Source: a bacterium
Lineage (GTDB): Bacteria > Bacteroidota > Bacteroidia > Flavobacteriales_D > Crocinitomicaceae
Assembly: GCA_024742305.1 (NCBI GenBank)
Contig: JANSYQ010000022.1
Coordinates: 1-59,749, forward strand
Reading direction: 5' to 3'
DNA length: 59,749 nucleotides
Shown: one piece after another, positions 19,542 to 28,572 of the stretch
How positions within the stretch are numbered: position 1 is the stretch's first letter
Layout: the number at the start of each line of letters is the position of its first letter
Notes under the pieces: model-generated
Database searches by the model: none
Seen by the model: the letters and a program-made list of their open reading frames with translations, nothing else
Told to the model about the DNA's origin: nothing
Made by a program: the position numbers and the translations under genes

Positions 19542-20222
19542 TCACTCTTGCAGGCAGTGACCGTCGAGACTTGAAATTTCGAAGAATAACTCGGTGAGAC
19601 AAGGTTCATTTTCATCACATCTACGGATATGATGCGTAAAGTTAAAGTCCACTTGGTTCATGGGGAAATTTTGTTCGATGAGGAATTTCTCGAATTGAAT
19701 CAAACGCTTCTTTGTGAGTTTCTCTTTTTCTTCGGGGTGAGAATACAATTCTATCTCCAAGCAAATTTTTGGGTTGTCCTCTAAGAGTTGTCGATACATG
19801 GTTAAATCGAAGGGGATGTGTTCAATATCATTCCGTTCGAAAAGTATACGTGGTGGTGTTTGACTAACAGTTTGGTATACCAATTCGATGTCCACGAGGT
19901 AATCTTCCGGACCCGTTGATTCAACTATGAGTAAGTTCTTTGAGTCGCTGTGGTGCTTCGCCGATCCCTTTATGATTAGTTGTTCTCCTTCCAAAACATC
20001 CATGGAAAGAACATAGTTTCCTTTGTCATCCGCTTGAACTGTTTTGATGATTTTTGCGTCTCTGAGCACAGAAATTGACGCTTCAGTAATTGGGGTCATG
20101 GTGTTCAATTCCTTGACCATTCCGTGTATGATAACAGTGCGCTTGTCGGAGTTTTGTTGCCCGAGCAAGAGTGAAGTTGAAAATACCAAGAAAAGAAAAA
20201 ACAATGTCGTTCTCATAACCAT
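19542..20222 (-). CDS. Exported protein with carboxypeptidase-regulatory-like and OmpA-like domains
   Basis: This protein has about 226 residues (224 if the ATG at 20216 is used). The signal peptide ends LLLGQ. Residues about 28-115 form a beta-sandwich resembling CarboxypepD_reg/CNA-B modules (HGMVKELNTMTPITEASISV). Residues about 130-215 resemble a degenerate OmpA-C peptidoglycan-binding domain: FDLTMYRQLLEDNPKICLEI, then a LTKKRLIQFEKFLIEQ helix in the place of the usual LSxxRAxxVxxYL. The canonical NxxLSxxR residues are only partly kept, so peptidoglycan binding is uncertain. The start lies two bases after the stop of the T9SS type B protein, so the two are co-transcribed. Confidence 0.75.
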   Translation of the reverse strand: MVMRTTLFFLFLVFSTSLLLGQQNSDKRTVIIHGMVKELNTMTPITEASISVLRDAKIIKTVQADDKGNYVLSMDVLEGEQLIIKGSAKHHSDSKNLLIVESTGPEDYLVDIELVYQTVSQTPPRILFERNDIEHIPFDLTMYRQLLEDNPKICLEIELYSHPEEKEKLTKKRLIQFEKFLIEQNFPMNQVDFNFTHHIRRCDENEPCLTELFFEISSLDGHCLQE

Positions 20223-20224
20223 GC

Positions 20225-21757
20225 TTATCGCATCAATGTCAACGAACCTTGAAGAGAGTTATTGTTGCCATCGTAGTCTGCGTAATCTACTTTATAAAAA
20301 TACACAGATTCGCTGGCTCTTTCACCGCGTACCAATCCATCCCAACCAATGCCTACTTCATAACTTTCGAAAAGCACTTCTCCCCACCGGTTTAAAATCA
20401 TCAAATGGTACGATTGAACATGCTCTTGATTGATAGGGACGAAGTAATCGTTAACGCCATCGCCATCTGGAGTGAAGACGTTTGGTAGGTCGATGAGTAA
20501 CTCGCAATTGGGGTCGGAAGTAATGTGGAATTCATGGGTAAAAGTGCCACATTCGTTGTGAACGTCAACCCAATAGTCTCCCGCGTGTTCGATTAAAGTG
20601 GAGGGAGCTAAACTTCCATGATTCCATTCATAGCTGGCGTTTGGATAGAACACGTTCAATTCGATCGTTTCGAAGGAACAGAGCATCGTGTCGAACCCAA
20701 AGTCCTGTGTCGCTAGACTATCCCAATAAATCCAAAGGGAGTCTTTAATGGAGCCACACGTGTTTTCGGCGATCATCCAAACTTGTCCATTTTCATTTGT
20801 TTCCAAATCAAATCCCTGCGACCCATCGCTCCACAAATGACTATGAGCACCGTGAACATCTGGGTGTATTACAACAGTTTCTCCCGGACAAACGAAATGA
20901 TCCTGTCCTAGTTCGAGACTTGGTGGATGGATGACCGTAACGGTAACAATGTTGCTGTCTAAATTGGTAATGCACCAATAATGTGTTGTAGAATCAGGGG
21001 AGGTGTGAAGCGTAGAATCGTAACTGAGTACGGAGGTAGGATCATTCATCGGGGTCCAGTGATAGTCTCCAGCACCTTCGGCCCATATCGTTGCAACATC
21101 TCCGTGACAAATGGTATCATGATGAATTTGAGTGCTGTCCGGAGCGAGCGTAATCTGATCGATTCCCATTCGCAGACTCTCGAACGGAACAGTTTGATCG
21201 GGATCATCGTCTGTGGGGAGGAATTTAAAAGAATGCGTGCTGCTAGTGGGAACGAAAGAAATTGAACGTTCCTCCCAAATAAGAGCGACGTCATCAAAAG
21301 TCAAAGTGCTATTGCTCGAATGTGAATGACCGATTAGTTGATTGTCTATAAACACGGACCATCTACCGGAAGAATCAAGTTGATTGTCTTGTTTCACCAC
21401 AGATTGATAGAAGCTAATGGTATACGGCTTACCTGGAGTTAAACCTGTAACCGTTTGTCGTATTCCCTCTTGATAAAAATTGCCAGCATCGTTTGCAATA
21501 AGTCCGGATATAAATGAATTACCAGAATAGGGATTTCCTGATACACCAATGGAAGGAGCAGGACCTTGCAAGCCGGTAATATCGGGCGTTGCCAAAACAG
21601 CGTTGAATGCCTGACAAACGGGGTCGGAGAATGATACAACGAACCAGCTTGGAGGAGTTGAAGACATACACGCAGTTCCTTCCAAGCCTGCATTGCTGAA
21701 ATTCTGTCCCATTGAGTTCAGTGCAAACATCAAGAAGATGTACACCAATGGTTTCAT
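20225..21757 (-). CDS. T9SS type B sorting domain protein (gliding-motility-associated C-terminal domain)
   Basis: This 510-residue secreted protein has a signal peptide ending SMGQ. The first 200 residues resemble a carbohydrate-binding-like jelly roll that starts with NAGLEG and contains repeated FxP strands. Ig-like domains with Cys pairs follow. The C-terminal 85 residues, starting PNVFTPDGDGVNDYF and with NRWGEVLFES, are the type B T9SS signal, known for the motility-associated domain of SprB-like proteins. The protein should be exported by the T9SS and depend on a PorP/SprF-like partner, which is not encoded in this window. It precedes the OmpA-like gene in one unit. Confidence 0.9.
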   Translation of the reverse strand: MKPLVYIFLMFALNSMGQNFSNAGLEGTACMSSTPPSWFVVSFSDPVCQAFNAVLATPDITGLQGPAPSIGVSGNPYSGNSFISGLIANDAGNFYQEGIRQTVTGLTPGKPYTISFYQSVVKQDNQLDSSGRWSVFIDNQLIGHSHSSNSTLTFDDVALIWEERSISFVPTSSTHSFKFLPTDDDPDQTVPFESLRMGIDQITLAPDSTQIHHDTICHGDVATIWAEGAGDYHWTPMNDPTSVLSYDSTLHTSPDSTTHYWCITNLDSNIVTVTVIHPPSLELGQDHFVCPGETVVIHPDVHGAHSHLWSDGSQGFDLETNENGQVWMIAENTCGSIKDSLWIYWDSLATQDFGFDTMLCSFETIELNVFYPNASYEWNHGSLAPSTLIEHAGDYWVDVHNECGTFTHEFHITSDPNCELLIDLPNVFTPDGDGVNDYFVPINQEHVQSYHLMILNRWGEVLFESYEVGIGWDGLVRGERASESVYFYKVDYADYDGNNNSLQGSLTLMR

Positions 21758-21785
21758 TTATAGCGTTGGTTTGTAGCGTTCGATG

Positions 21786-21800
21786 TGATGGTTACCATCA
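21786..21800. promoter_or_regulatory. Inverted repeat, possible operator
   Basis: TGATGGTTACCATCA has two perfect 7-base arms around one base. It lies about 30 bases upstream of the start of the type B T9SS gene, where a repressor or activator site could sit. Confidence 0.3.
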
Positions 21801-22110
21801 AATCCAGCGTACACTAAATGTAAGTAATTATTTGGATATACGATTGTAAAATATTGAAAATCAACGTTTTGTTTAACTGTATCAATAGATTACTTCAACA
21901 TTTTACCCGGGTATGTAAACAGGATTAAGAGTGGAGCGTGAGTGCGTATGCAACTTGTGTTATTTGCAAATTGTTGTTTTTCAATAGTGTAGGTGAATTT
22001 TCAAAACCTTCAACGCAAAAACCTACCCGCCGGACAGGAACGGTGTGTTTATGATTTATTGCGTTTACCAGTTTTTGCGAGTTTAACCCTTATTTACAAA
22101 GCATATAAAT

Positions 22111-22138
22111 GAAAAAAGGTCCCACTGCAGCGAGACCT
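22111..22138 (-). terminator. Rho-independent terminator of the glyA operon
   Basis: On the minus strand, AGGTCTC pairs with GGGACCT (seven pairs, one G-U) around an 8-base loop, followed immediately by a run of T. It lies about 95 bases downstream of the glyA stop. Confidence 0.8.
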
Positions 22139-22170
22139 CTATTCATTATTCTGCGCCTGCGCCGTAGCCA

Positions 22171-22213
22171 TGCCTTCGCGAAGCTTCAGCAAAGCAAGGC
22201 TTCGGCGAAGGAG
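22171..22213. repeat. REP-like imperfect palindrome
   Basis: The sequence contains CCTTCGCGAAGC and, about 15 bases later, GGCTTCGGCGAAGG. The two are near-inverted copies that can form a hairpin and are more GC-rich than their surroundings. It lies between the glyA stop and its terminator. Confidence 0.45.
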
Positions 22214-22231
22214 CATTATTTCTTATTCCAA

Positions 22232-23503
22232 CTATTCCCAAGTAAACAGCGGTCGGTGTCCCATCAGCTCGTTTACTTCTTTTCGAACGGAGGCGATCAC
22301 TGCATCATCATTAATGTTGGTGATTACACGATCTACTAACTCAACGATTTTCACCATTTCATCCGCTTTCATTCCTCTTGTAGTAATGGCGGGTGTTCCA
22401 ACGCGGATACCGGATGTCACAAATGGCGATTCAGTATCGAATGGTACCATGTTCTTGTTAACGGTGATATCGGCCTCAACCAATCGGTTCTCCGCATCTT
22501 TTCCAGTAACACCTTTCGAACGCAGGTCAATCAACATAGAGTGATTATCCGTTCCGCCGGAAATAATGGAGTATCCTTTCGCCACGAACGCTTCAGCCAT
22601 TGCCGCCGCATTTTCAACGACTTGCTTGGTGTAGGTCTTGTAGCCTTCTGATAGCGCTTCTCCAAATGCTACTGCTTTCGCTGCAATAACGTGCTCCAAT
22701 GGTCCACCTTGTGTTCCGGGGAATACTGCCGCATCCAACAATGCCGCCATGGACTTTGGATTTCCATTGTTCCATTTTAGTCCGAACGGGTTGTCGAAAT
22801 TCTTCCCCATCATGATCACACCCCCACGCGGTCCACGCAGCGTTTTGTGCGTAGTTGTGGTAACGATGTGACAATGCTGAAGAGGGTCGCTCAACAGTCC
22901 TGTGGCAATCAATCCAGCAGGGTGAGAAATATCGGCAAGAACCAAAGCTCCCACTTCGTCAGCCACTTTTCGAATTCGAACGTAGTCCCAATCACGACTG
23001 TAAGCCGAGGCTCCACAGATAATCAGTTTTGGCTTCTCTCTGCGGGCTATTTCTTCTAGTACATCGTAATCCACTTGACCAGTTTCTTGGTTTACACCGT
23101 AGAAAAATGGTTGATAGAGTTTTCCGGAAAAGTTCACGGGAGATCCGTGGGTTAAGTGTCCACCGTGTGAAAGATCAAACCCTAAAATTTTGTCTCCCGG
23201 TTGTAAACAGGCCAATAAAACTGCGGCATTTGCTTGCGCTCCTGAGTGGGGTTGAACGTTGGCCCATTCGGCACCGAAAAGTTGCTTCAAGCGGTCAATC
23301 GCAAGATTTTCAACTTCGTCAACTACTTCACAACCACCGTAGTAGCGTTTTCCGGGAAGTCCTTCTGCGTACTTGTTTGTTAGGACGCTTCCCATTGCTT
23401 GCATTACTTGATCGCTTACAAAGTTCTCTGAGGCAATTAATTCAATTCCATGAAGTTGGCGCTGTTTTTCGCGCTCGATGAGGTCAAAAATAACCGTATC
23501 CAT
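22232..23503 (-). CDS. glyA: Serine hydroxymethyltransferase
   Basis: This 423-residue cytoplasmic PLP enzyme interconverts serine plus tetrahydrofolate with glycine plus 5,10-methylene-tetrahydrofolate, the main source of one-carbon units. Typical motifs are [41 protein letters not shown], the SHGGHLTHG loop and [14 protein letters not shown], whose lysine (around residue 225) forms the PLP Schiff base. Length and motifs are full. The ATG overlaps the stop of the epimerase gene (TAATG), and a terminator follows at 22111-22138, so it is the last gene of a four-gene unit. Confidence 0.98.
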   Translation of the reverse strand: MDTVIFDLIEREKQRQLHGIELIASENFVSDQVMQAMGSVLTNKYAEGLPGKRYYGGCEVVDEVENLAIDRLKQLFGAEWANVQPHSGAQANAAVLLACLQPGDKILGFDLSHGGHLTHGSPVNFSGKLYQPFFYGVNQETGQVDYDVLEEIARREKPKLIICGASAYSRDWDYVRIRKVADEVGALVLADISHPAGLIATGLLSDPLQHCHIVTTTTHKTLRGPRGGVIMMGKNFDNPFGLKWNNGNPKSMAALLDAAVFPGTQGGPLEHVIAAKAVAFGEALSEGYKTYTKQVVENAAAMAEAFVAKGYSIISGGTDNHSMLIDLRSKGVTGKDAENRLVEADITVNKNMVPFDTESPFVTSGIRVGTPAITTRGMKADEMVKIVELVDRVITNINDDAVIASVRKEVNELMGHRPLFTWE

Positions 23504-24423
23504 TATTTGTAGTTCGTTTGATAAATGTTACGTAATCCTTCTGTGAGAGTAGTTTCAGGCTTGTATTTAGTGAGTTCAAAAAGTTTAGCAGAACTACCAA
23601 CGCGGCGTTCTACTTCGTAGTCGTATCGTTTTTTCGGAGCATCAATAAAGGCAATCTCCGAATCAGAGTTCGTAATTTCTTTGATTTGCTCTGCAAGATC
23701 AAGGATGCACCATTCTGCTTCGTTGGCGATATTGACAATATGGCATCCTTTAACGTCCATCAAGCGAACGCATGCTTCAACGGTGTCGTCAATAAACGTG
23801 AAGTCGCGGGTCTGTTTCCCAGTTCCGAAAACGGTAATGCGCTCTCCAGCGATGGATTGCTCAAAAAAGCGTGGCACCACCATACGGTTATCCTGATTCC
23901 AACCGTAAACGTTGAAGAAACGCAAAGAGACCACATCCAGTCCTTTTTCTTCGTAATGAGAAGCAAGGTAAATCTCGTTATATCGCTTCGCCATGGCATA
24001 AGAGGTTCGTGGGTCAACCAATACTTCCTCTGTTAATGCGTTTTCAATAGCCGAATGACCGTAAATACCGCTAGTAGACGCATACATGATACGTTTGATG
24101 TTGTTGACTTCGGCTGCGTAAACAACATTTCGCGTTCCAATAACTTCAACGTCCATAGTTTCTACGGGATTATCGGCAACGATATCGACACCCAAAACAG
24201 CGGCAAAATGAAAAATTAAATCACATCCTTTTGAAGCTTCAGTTACGGTATCCAAATCGCGTACATCGCCTCGGATAAAATTGACCTTTTCGAAGGTATC
24301 TTTATCGAGCTTGTTCCCGCGAAGTAAGTTGTCCAAAACTACTACGTCGTGCTGGTCATTTACCAGTCGTTTGGCCAAGTTACTTCCTATAAATCCTGCT
24401 CCTCCTGTGATTAAAATTTTCAT
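23503..24423 (-). CDS. NAD-dependent epimerase/dehydratase (extended SDR)
   Basis: This protein has about 306 residues starting at [14 protein letters not shown]; a longer start at 24441 would add six residues before the Rossmann strand and is less likely. The NAD-binding GGAGFIG, the STSGIYG serine and the YAMAK catalytic Tyr-Lys place it among extended short-chain dehydrogenases acting on nucleotide sugars, for example UDP-glucose/GlcNAc 4-epimerases or dTDP-sugar dehydratases. The exact substrate cannot be told from sequence. It overlaps glyA by one base. A GATATTTG element at 24439-24446 could act as an internal promoter. Confidence 0.88.
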   Translation of the reverse strand: MKILITGGAGFIGSNLAKRLVNDQHDVVVLDNLLRGNKLDKDTFEKVNFIRGDVRDLDTVTEASKGCDLIFHFAAVLGVDIVADNPVETMDVEVIGTRNVVYAAEVNNIKRIMYASTSGIYGHSAIENALTEEVLVDPRTSYAMAKRYNEIYLASHYEEKGLDVVSLRFFNVYGWNQDNRMVVPRFFEQSIAGERITVFGTGKQTRDFTFIDDTVEACVRLMDVKGCHIVNIANEAEWCILDLAEQIKEITNSDSEIAFIDAPKKRYDYEVERRVGSSAKLFELTKYKPETTLTEGLRNIYQTNYK

Positions 24424-24472
24424 CGTAATAGATTTTAGCAAATATCGTTTTTAATAGTCGAATGGGAATGTT

Positions 24473-25219
24473 TTACCATCGTTTAATTACCGATAATTTA
24501 TGGGTAATACTTCCTGTTTCGTTGTGAACAATTCCATCCTTCGTAAATAAGTCTCTCCGCACATGTCCGCTTGCGTGCAGAATATGACCTTGGTCGTCTA
24601 GAATTCCTACATGGGTGATTTTTCCATTATCGTTGTGAAAGAATGCTAGGTCTCCGGTTTCAATTTCTTCGATGCTAACTTCTGCTCCGTCTAAAACTTG
24701 TTGCGATGCATCTCTTGGAAGATTGATGTCGTAAAAACGGTACACAGCTTGTGTAAAACCGGAACAATCAATTCCGAAAGGAGTTTTTCCGCCCCACAGA
24801 TACGGGGTGTTTAGATAGCTTTCTGCACAGGACCAAAGATCTTCAAAGGCAGTTTTTGACGGCTCTAGCCATTCGAAGGAATTCTTTCCTATATTGAATG
24901 TGTCCTGCTCAGCAGGAACAAAGGATCCTCGACAAATCCACTGTTTTCCCCACGGGGTTTGTAAAAGTCGCTCTCTGTCAGTTAGGAAGTCGAGTCCGTC
25001 TAACCAACGACGCATTTCCTTGTCTGTCAGTTTTTTAATGTGCTTCAAATCAATCCAGCCCTCGTAACCATCTGCAACAGAGCTGATTTTTGCCCATGGA
25101 GATGCTATTTCAAGAACATTGACAACTTCTCCGAAGAGCAGCTGCGTCACAATTTCACTTTGATCGCGATTCTCCGCACGAACAGGTGAAATACTGACGA
25201 AGCAATAGCCTTGATCCAT
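24473..25219 (-). CDS. NlpC/P60 family peptidase with SH3 domains
   Basis: This 248-residue protein has an SH3b-like N-terminal region (about 1-80, with WAKISSVADGYEGWI) and a C-terminal NlpC/P60 domain (about 125-248). The expected catalytic cysteine is in the GIDCSGF motif, followed by a histidine in ITHVGIL and a polar residue near ILHASGH. The layout matches gamma-D-glutamyl-L-diamino-acid endopeptidases that process murein peptides. There is no signal peptide, which suggests cytoplasmic recycling of imported peptides rather than wall cleavage. It overlaps the DinB-like gene stop (TAATG). Confidence 0.88.
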   Translation of the reverse strand: MDQGYCFVSISPVRAENRDQSEIVTQLLFGEVVNVLEIASPWAKISSVADGYEGWIDLKHIKKLTDKEMRRWLDGLDFLTDRERLLQTPWGKQWICRGSFVPAEQDTFNIGKNSFEWLEPSKTAFEDLWSCAESYLNTPYLWGGKTPFGIDCSGFTQAVYRFYDINLPRDASQQVLDGAEVSIEEIETGDLAFFHNDNGKITHVGILDDQGHILHASGHVRRDLFTKDGIVHNETGSITHKLSVIKRW

Positions 25220-25797
25220 TATTTTTTTGGAAAGTTTTTGTGGGTAACCAAATTAATGATCTGCTGCACATGGCGCTGATTGTGATATACAACAAATAGA
25301 AGGGCATCTCCTAATCGCAATCGTACTATTTTTGAAATAGAAATAGGAATTTTCACCCTACGAAGATTTACTGTTTGCGCCTCTGAAATGAGGTTCATCA
25401 TTTCGGCTTGATGTTGAAGGAAGTCTTCCAACTCAGTTCCTTTTACAAGATCAGGTTGTAGGGTTGGGTTTTGCCCTTTTGGTGCTCGAAACTTTCGTTT
25501 TACATTTTTTGCCTTCCCTAGTTTCATGGACTTCCATGCAGAACGTCCCAAGGGCGAACTCATGAACTCTTCCTTTGTGGAGGTAAATCGTGTCGTTTTG
25601 ATTTTCGAGGAGATTGTTGGGTGGTAGTAAGCGGCATATTCATTCAGATGAGCGAGTACTTCACCTACGCTCCAAATGCCTGGATTAGGTCGCCATTTCA
25701 TTTGATCGTCAGACAGCTTCGAAGTGAACTTCTTGACGTTATCAATGTTCTCTTGCGTAATATTTGTCAGAATTCGAATTAAGTCTGCCGTCGTCAT
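25219..25797 (-). CDS. DinB/YfiT-like four-helix metal-binding protein
   Basis: This 192-residue protein has the DinB_2-type pattern: a first helix, then EVLAHLNEY with one metal-ligand histidine (about residue 51), and near the C-terminus VVYHNQRHVQQI with two more. Such four-helix bundles act as metal-dependent transferases (for example with mycothiol or bacillithiol) or remain uncharacterised. It is the first gene of the glyA unit. The start is supported by a TATTTTTG promoter element 22 bases upstream. Confidence 0.85.
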   Translation of the reverse strand: MTTADLIRILTNITQENIDNVKKFTSKLSDDQMKWRPNPGIWSVGEVLAHLNEYAAYYHPTISSKIKTTRFTSTKEEFMSSPLGRSAWKSMKLGKAKNVKRKFRAPKGQNPTLQPDLVKGTELEDFLQHQAEMMNLISEAQTVNLRRVKIPISISKIVRLRLGDALLFVVYHNQRHVQQIINLVTHKNFPKK

Positions 25798-25819
25798 TTT
25801 ACCCTCTTCTCGATTGGTA

Positions 25820-25827
25820 CAAAAATA
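25820..25827 (-). promoter_or_regulatory. -7 promoter element TATTTTTG
   Basis: On the minus strand this is an exact TAnnTTTG match, 22 bases upstream of the DinB-like gene. It is the likely promoter of the DinB/NlpC/epimerase/glyA unit. Confidence 0.5.
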
Positions 25828-25991
25828 GTTAATTCCATTCGATTATTAGTGAGAAATATAGGGTGAAACGTCAGGGTGCAGAAGTCGGAACGAATAAGTC
25901 TGAGTAGTTGATCTAGAGTAGGGAGTTAGGAAGAGGCTAGAGAGACCTCACTTTTTTGGAAACGATGATTGATTATATGTTGGAAATTGAT

Positions 25992-26011
25992 AATTCTAAA
26001 ATTTTAGAATT
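25992..26011. promoter_or_regulatory. 20-base perfect palindrome
   Basis: The palindrome reads AATTCTAAAA and then its exact reverse complement. It directly precedes the first copy of the direct repeat. It could be an operator or a hairpin; no binding protein can be named. Confidence 0.4.
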
Positions 26012-26034
26012 GTATAAATAGGTAATTAGACAAT

Positions 26035-26067
26035 TGTCTAACAACCTAGGTAAATAATGCAAATAAA
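26035..26067 (+). repeat. Direct repeat, copy 1
   Basis: About 33 bases starting TGTCTAACAACCTAGGTAAA are nearly identical to 26181-26214, with one substitution near the 3' end. The sequence upstream of each copy is also related but more diverged, suggesting a duplication of about 80 bases. Confidence 0.75.
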
Positions 26068-26180
26068 TATATTGTGAATTTCTCTCCGAATCAACCAAGC
26101 CACCTTTCGAAATAGCGCTTTGTTCCTCGAAATCTCTACTTCTAGAATTTGAAAATAATACAATTAGCTAATTCGAGAAA

Positions 26181-26214
26181 TGTCTAACAACCTAGGTAAA
26201 TAATGCAGATAAAA
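26181..26214 (+). repeat. Direct repeat, copy 2
   Basis: Second copy of the 26035-26067 unit, offset by 146 bases. It lies about 130 bases before surE. Confidence 0.75.
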
Positions 26215-26346
26215 ATAATTTAATGATCCAAGCCCTCTCACAATTTTCGCGTCCCAAAAACTACATTTTGTGTAATTCCTACACTAATTCACACATGTCC
26301 TTTAGAACTTTCGTTACTTTCGCAACAAACCGAATTATCCCTTTAT

Positions 26347-27117
26347 ATGAGCCAGCAAAAACCGTTTATTTTGGTGACAAACGACGATGGGATTTCTGCC
26401 AAAGGAATCCAAACATTGTATGAAGCAGTACGCGAATTTGGGGATATTGTAATTGTAGCTCCCGACTCACCGCAATCAGGAATGGGACATGCAATTACCA
26501 TTCATCATCCGCTGCGCCTAAGTCCATCGTACCTTTATGGCGACACGACTGCATTAGCGTGTTCAGGAACCCCCGTGGATTGCGTGAAGCTGGCGATTTA
26601 TGAAATTATGAAACGCAAGCCTGATTTATTGGTTTCAGGTATCAATCACGGATACAATACAGCAACCAATGTTCTGTATTCCGGTACAATGTCGGCTGCG
26701 GTAGAAGGGGCCATGGAAGGCATTCCATCCATTGGATTTTCCCTTGGGGCTTATGAAGCCGATGCGGATTTTTCCGGTACTACTGATGTTGTCAAGTCTG
26801 TGGTGCGCGAGGTTTTAGAAAACGGTATGAAAGAAGGCGTTTGTTTGAATGTCAATATTCCGCCAGTTTCTGAAGGACCCGTAAAAGGAATCAAGGTATG
26901 TCGCCAAGCACACGCATACTGGGCAGATAGATTTGAAAGCCGGGTGGATCAATTCGGAAAGCCTTATTATTGGCTATCAGGTGACTTTGAAGATCAAGAG
27001 CCTGCCAACGATACAGATTTGCATTGGATAAGCCTTGGATACGCAACAGTTGTCCCTACGCAGTTTGACCTCACCAGCTATTCGGCCATAAAAGAACTTG
27101 AAAACTGGGAATTATGA
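26347..27117 (+). CDS. surE: 5'/3'-nucleotidase SurE
   Basis: This 256-residue cytoplasmic metal-dependent nucleotidase hydrolyses nucleoside monophosphates and helps stationary-phase survival in studied bacteria. Diagnostic motifs are LVTNDDGISAKGI (metal-binding DD), APDSPQSGMGHAIT, ACSGTPVDCVKLA, VSGINHGYNTATNVLYSGTM and the GAMEGIPSIGFSL strand. Length matches the family. It overlaps the following small membrane gene by four bases (ATGA). In many genomes of the phylum surE lies next to lpxB, as here. Confidence 0.97.
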   Translation: MSQQKPFILVTNDDGISAKGIQTLYEAVREFGDIVIVAPDSPQSGMGHAITIHHPLRLSPSYLYGDTTALACSGTPVDCVKLAIYEIMKRKPDLLVSGINHGYNTATNVLYSGTMSAAVEGAMEGIPSIGFSLGAYEADADFSGTTDVVKSVVREVLENGMKEGVCLNVNIPPVSEGPVKGIKVCRQAHAYWADRFESRVDQFGKPYYWLSGDFEDQEPANDTDLHWISLGYATVVPTQFDLTSYSAIKELENWEL

Positions 27118-27422
27118 ATTTGAGAAATTGGACAAAGGATCACTTCATTGGAATGGGGTTCGGTATTTTAACTCCCATCATTGTAATGCCACTCGTAATG
27201 TTTTTATGGGCGGCATGGCAAGAGTATACTTTTGATCGTATGTGGTACGATTTTCGTTTTTTCCCCGAACCAAGGATTAAGATCATAACGCTCTCCATAA
27301 TCGGGAACCTATTTTGGTTTTATCGCTTCTTGAACAAAGAGAAGTGGCAGCGCGCAATGGGGGTGATTTTGGGGTCGTTGGCTTTTGCTCCGTACATTCT
27401 ATACATCAAATTTTTCGCGTAA
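27114..27422 (+). CDS. Small membrane protein
   Basis: This 102-residue protein has about three hydrophobic segments (about 13-33, 59-73 and 83-100) separated by basic and aromatic loops. It overlaps surE (ATGA) and its stop abuts the lpxB start with no gap, so all three are translated from one message. I recognise no family. The setting suggests a small inner-membrane protein linked to lipid A or envelope work, but this is only context. Confidence 0.75.
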   Translation: MNLRNWTKDHFIGMGFGILTPIIVMPLVMFLWAAWQEYTFDRMWYDFRFFPEPRIKIITLSIIGNLFWFYRFLNKEKWQRAMGVILGSLAFAPYILYIKFFA

Positions 27423-28535
27423 ATGAAGCTTTACGTTATTGCCGGGGAAGCATCTGGAGATTTGCACGGAAGCAATCTCATGCAAGCTATTCTTGATCAA
27501 CAACCGGATACCGAGTTTCGTTTTTGGGGAGGCGATAAGATGATCGCTGTTCAGGATAATTGTGTCAAACACATTCGCGACCTAGCATTCATGGGGTTTG
27601 TGGAGGTCCTCATGAACATTCGAACGATCACAAAGAATCTGCGCTTTTGTAAAGAGGATATTTTAGCCTTTCAACCCGACGCAATCGTTATGATTGACTA
27701 TCCGGGCTTCAACCTCCGCATTGCCGAATGGGCGAAAGAACAGGGAATCAAAGTGATGTACTACATCTCTCCACAAGTATGGGCTTGGAAGCAAAATCGA
27801 GTACATAAAATCAAGAAGGTGGTCGATAAAATGTACGTTATTCTTCCTTTCGAAAAAGCCTTCTACGAAAAATTCGACTACGAAGTGGAGTACGTTGGTC
27901 ACCCGCTATTGGATGAAATCTCCAAGTATGATTTCGAATCAGGAAAAGAAGCATTTCGTGAAAGGAACGGATTGAATAATAAACCAATTATTGCCATTGT
28001 GCCGGGAAGTCGCAAACAGGAGGTGAAAACCAAATTACCTATCATGGTCGCTGCAACCAAAGGTATGGGCGAATATCAACTAGTTGTTGCAGGTGCGCCG
28101 TCGCTAACCAAAGAGTTTTATCAATCTGTTCAAAACGACGTGCAGGTGGTTCACGGCGAAACCTATGAGTTGTTGTACAATGCATCGGCTGCTTTGGTGA
28201 CGTCAGGAACGGCAACGCTTGAAACAGCGCTTTTTAAAGTGCCCGAGGTGGTTTGTTATAAAGGAAGTCAGATTTCCTATCACATTGCAAGAAGACTCGT
28301 AAAGGTCGATTACATTTCCTTGGTGAATTTGATCATGGAGAGAGAGGTGGTGAAAGAACTCATCCAAAAAGAATGCAACCCCAGCCAAATACGCGCCGAA
28401 TTGGATCGTTTACTGAATGATGAATCGTACAAATCAAGACTACTCTTAGACTACGACCAGTTGGAGGAAAAACTAGGTGGTGGCGGGGCAAGCGCAAAAG
28501 TTGCACAATCCTTGTTGAAAACTATTAACGCCTAG
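27423..28535 (+). CDS. lpxB: Lipid-A-disaccharide synthase
   Basis: This 370-residue glycosyltransferase joins UDP-2,3-diacylglucosamine and lipid X to form the lipid A disaccharide at the cytoplasmic face of the inner membrane. Family motifs are IAGEASGDLHGSNLM, IDYPGFNLRIA, YYISPQVWAWKQNRV, the VGHPLLDEI strand, PGSRKQEV and SGTATLETAL near the C-terminus. Length is normal. It directly follows the small membrane gene without spacer. Confidence 0.97.
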   Translation: MKLYVIAGEASGDLHGSNLMQAILDQQPDTEFRFWGGDKMIAVQDNCVKHIRDLAFMGFVEVLMNIRTITKNLRFCKEDILAFQPDAIVMIDYPGFNLRIAEWAKEQGIKVMYYISPQVWAWKQNRVHKIKKVVDKMYVILPFEKAFYEKFDYEVEYVGHPLLDEISKYDFESGKEAFRERNGLNNKPIIAIVPGSRKQEVKTKLPIMVAATKGMGEYQLVVAGAPSLTKEFYQSVQNDVQVVHGETYELLYNASAALVTSGTATLETALFKVPEVVCYKGSQISYHIARRLVKVDYISLVNLIMEREVVKELIQKECNPSQIRAELDRLLNDESYKSRLLLDYDQLEEKLGGGGASAKVAQSLLKTINA

Positions 28536-28559
28536 CCGAAAGTCGGAAAGTGCACGTTG

Positions 28560-28567
28560 TAATTTTG
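28560..28567 (+). promoter_or_regulatory. -7 promoter element TAATTTTG
   Basis: This is an exact TAnnTTTG match, five bases before the ATG of the SpoIID-like gene, implying a very short or absent leader. Confidence 0.5.
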
Positions 28568-28572
28568 AGCCC

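Larger units (their letters stand above)
21758..22231. other. Intergenic region with operator-like palindrome, REP-like repeat and terminator
   Basis: No convincing gene lies in this 474-bp stretch. It is the upstream region of the type B protein gene and the downstream region of glyA. Visible elements are an inverted repeat at 21786-21800, a short GC-rich patch near 22026-22040 (acccgccggacagg), a terminator at 22111-22138 and an imperfect palindromic repeat at 22171-22213. Confidence 0.6.
25798..26346. other. AT-rich divergent intergenic region
   Basis: This 549-bp spacer between the DinB-like gene and surE has no convincing ORF. It contains the glyA-unit promoter (25820-25827), a 20-base perfect palindrome centred on 26001/26002, a duplicated segment (26035-26067 and 26181-26214) and a TACTTTCG near-consensus -7 element about 30 bases before surE. 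A short overlapping ORF running into surE (from 26223) looks like a shadow. Confidence 0.6.

Noticed and set aside
26223-26423. 66-residue ORF running into surE
   Set aside because: It overlaps the first 77 bases of surE in another frame and shows no recognisable motif.
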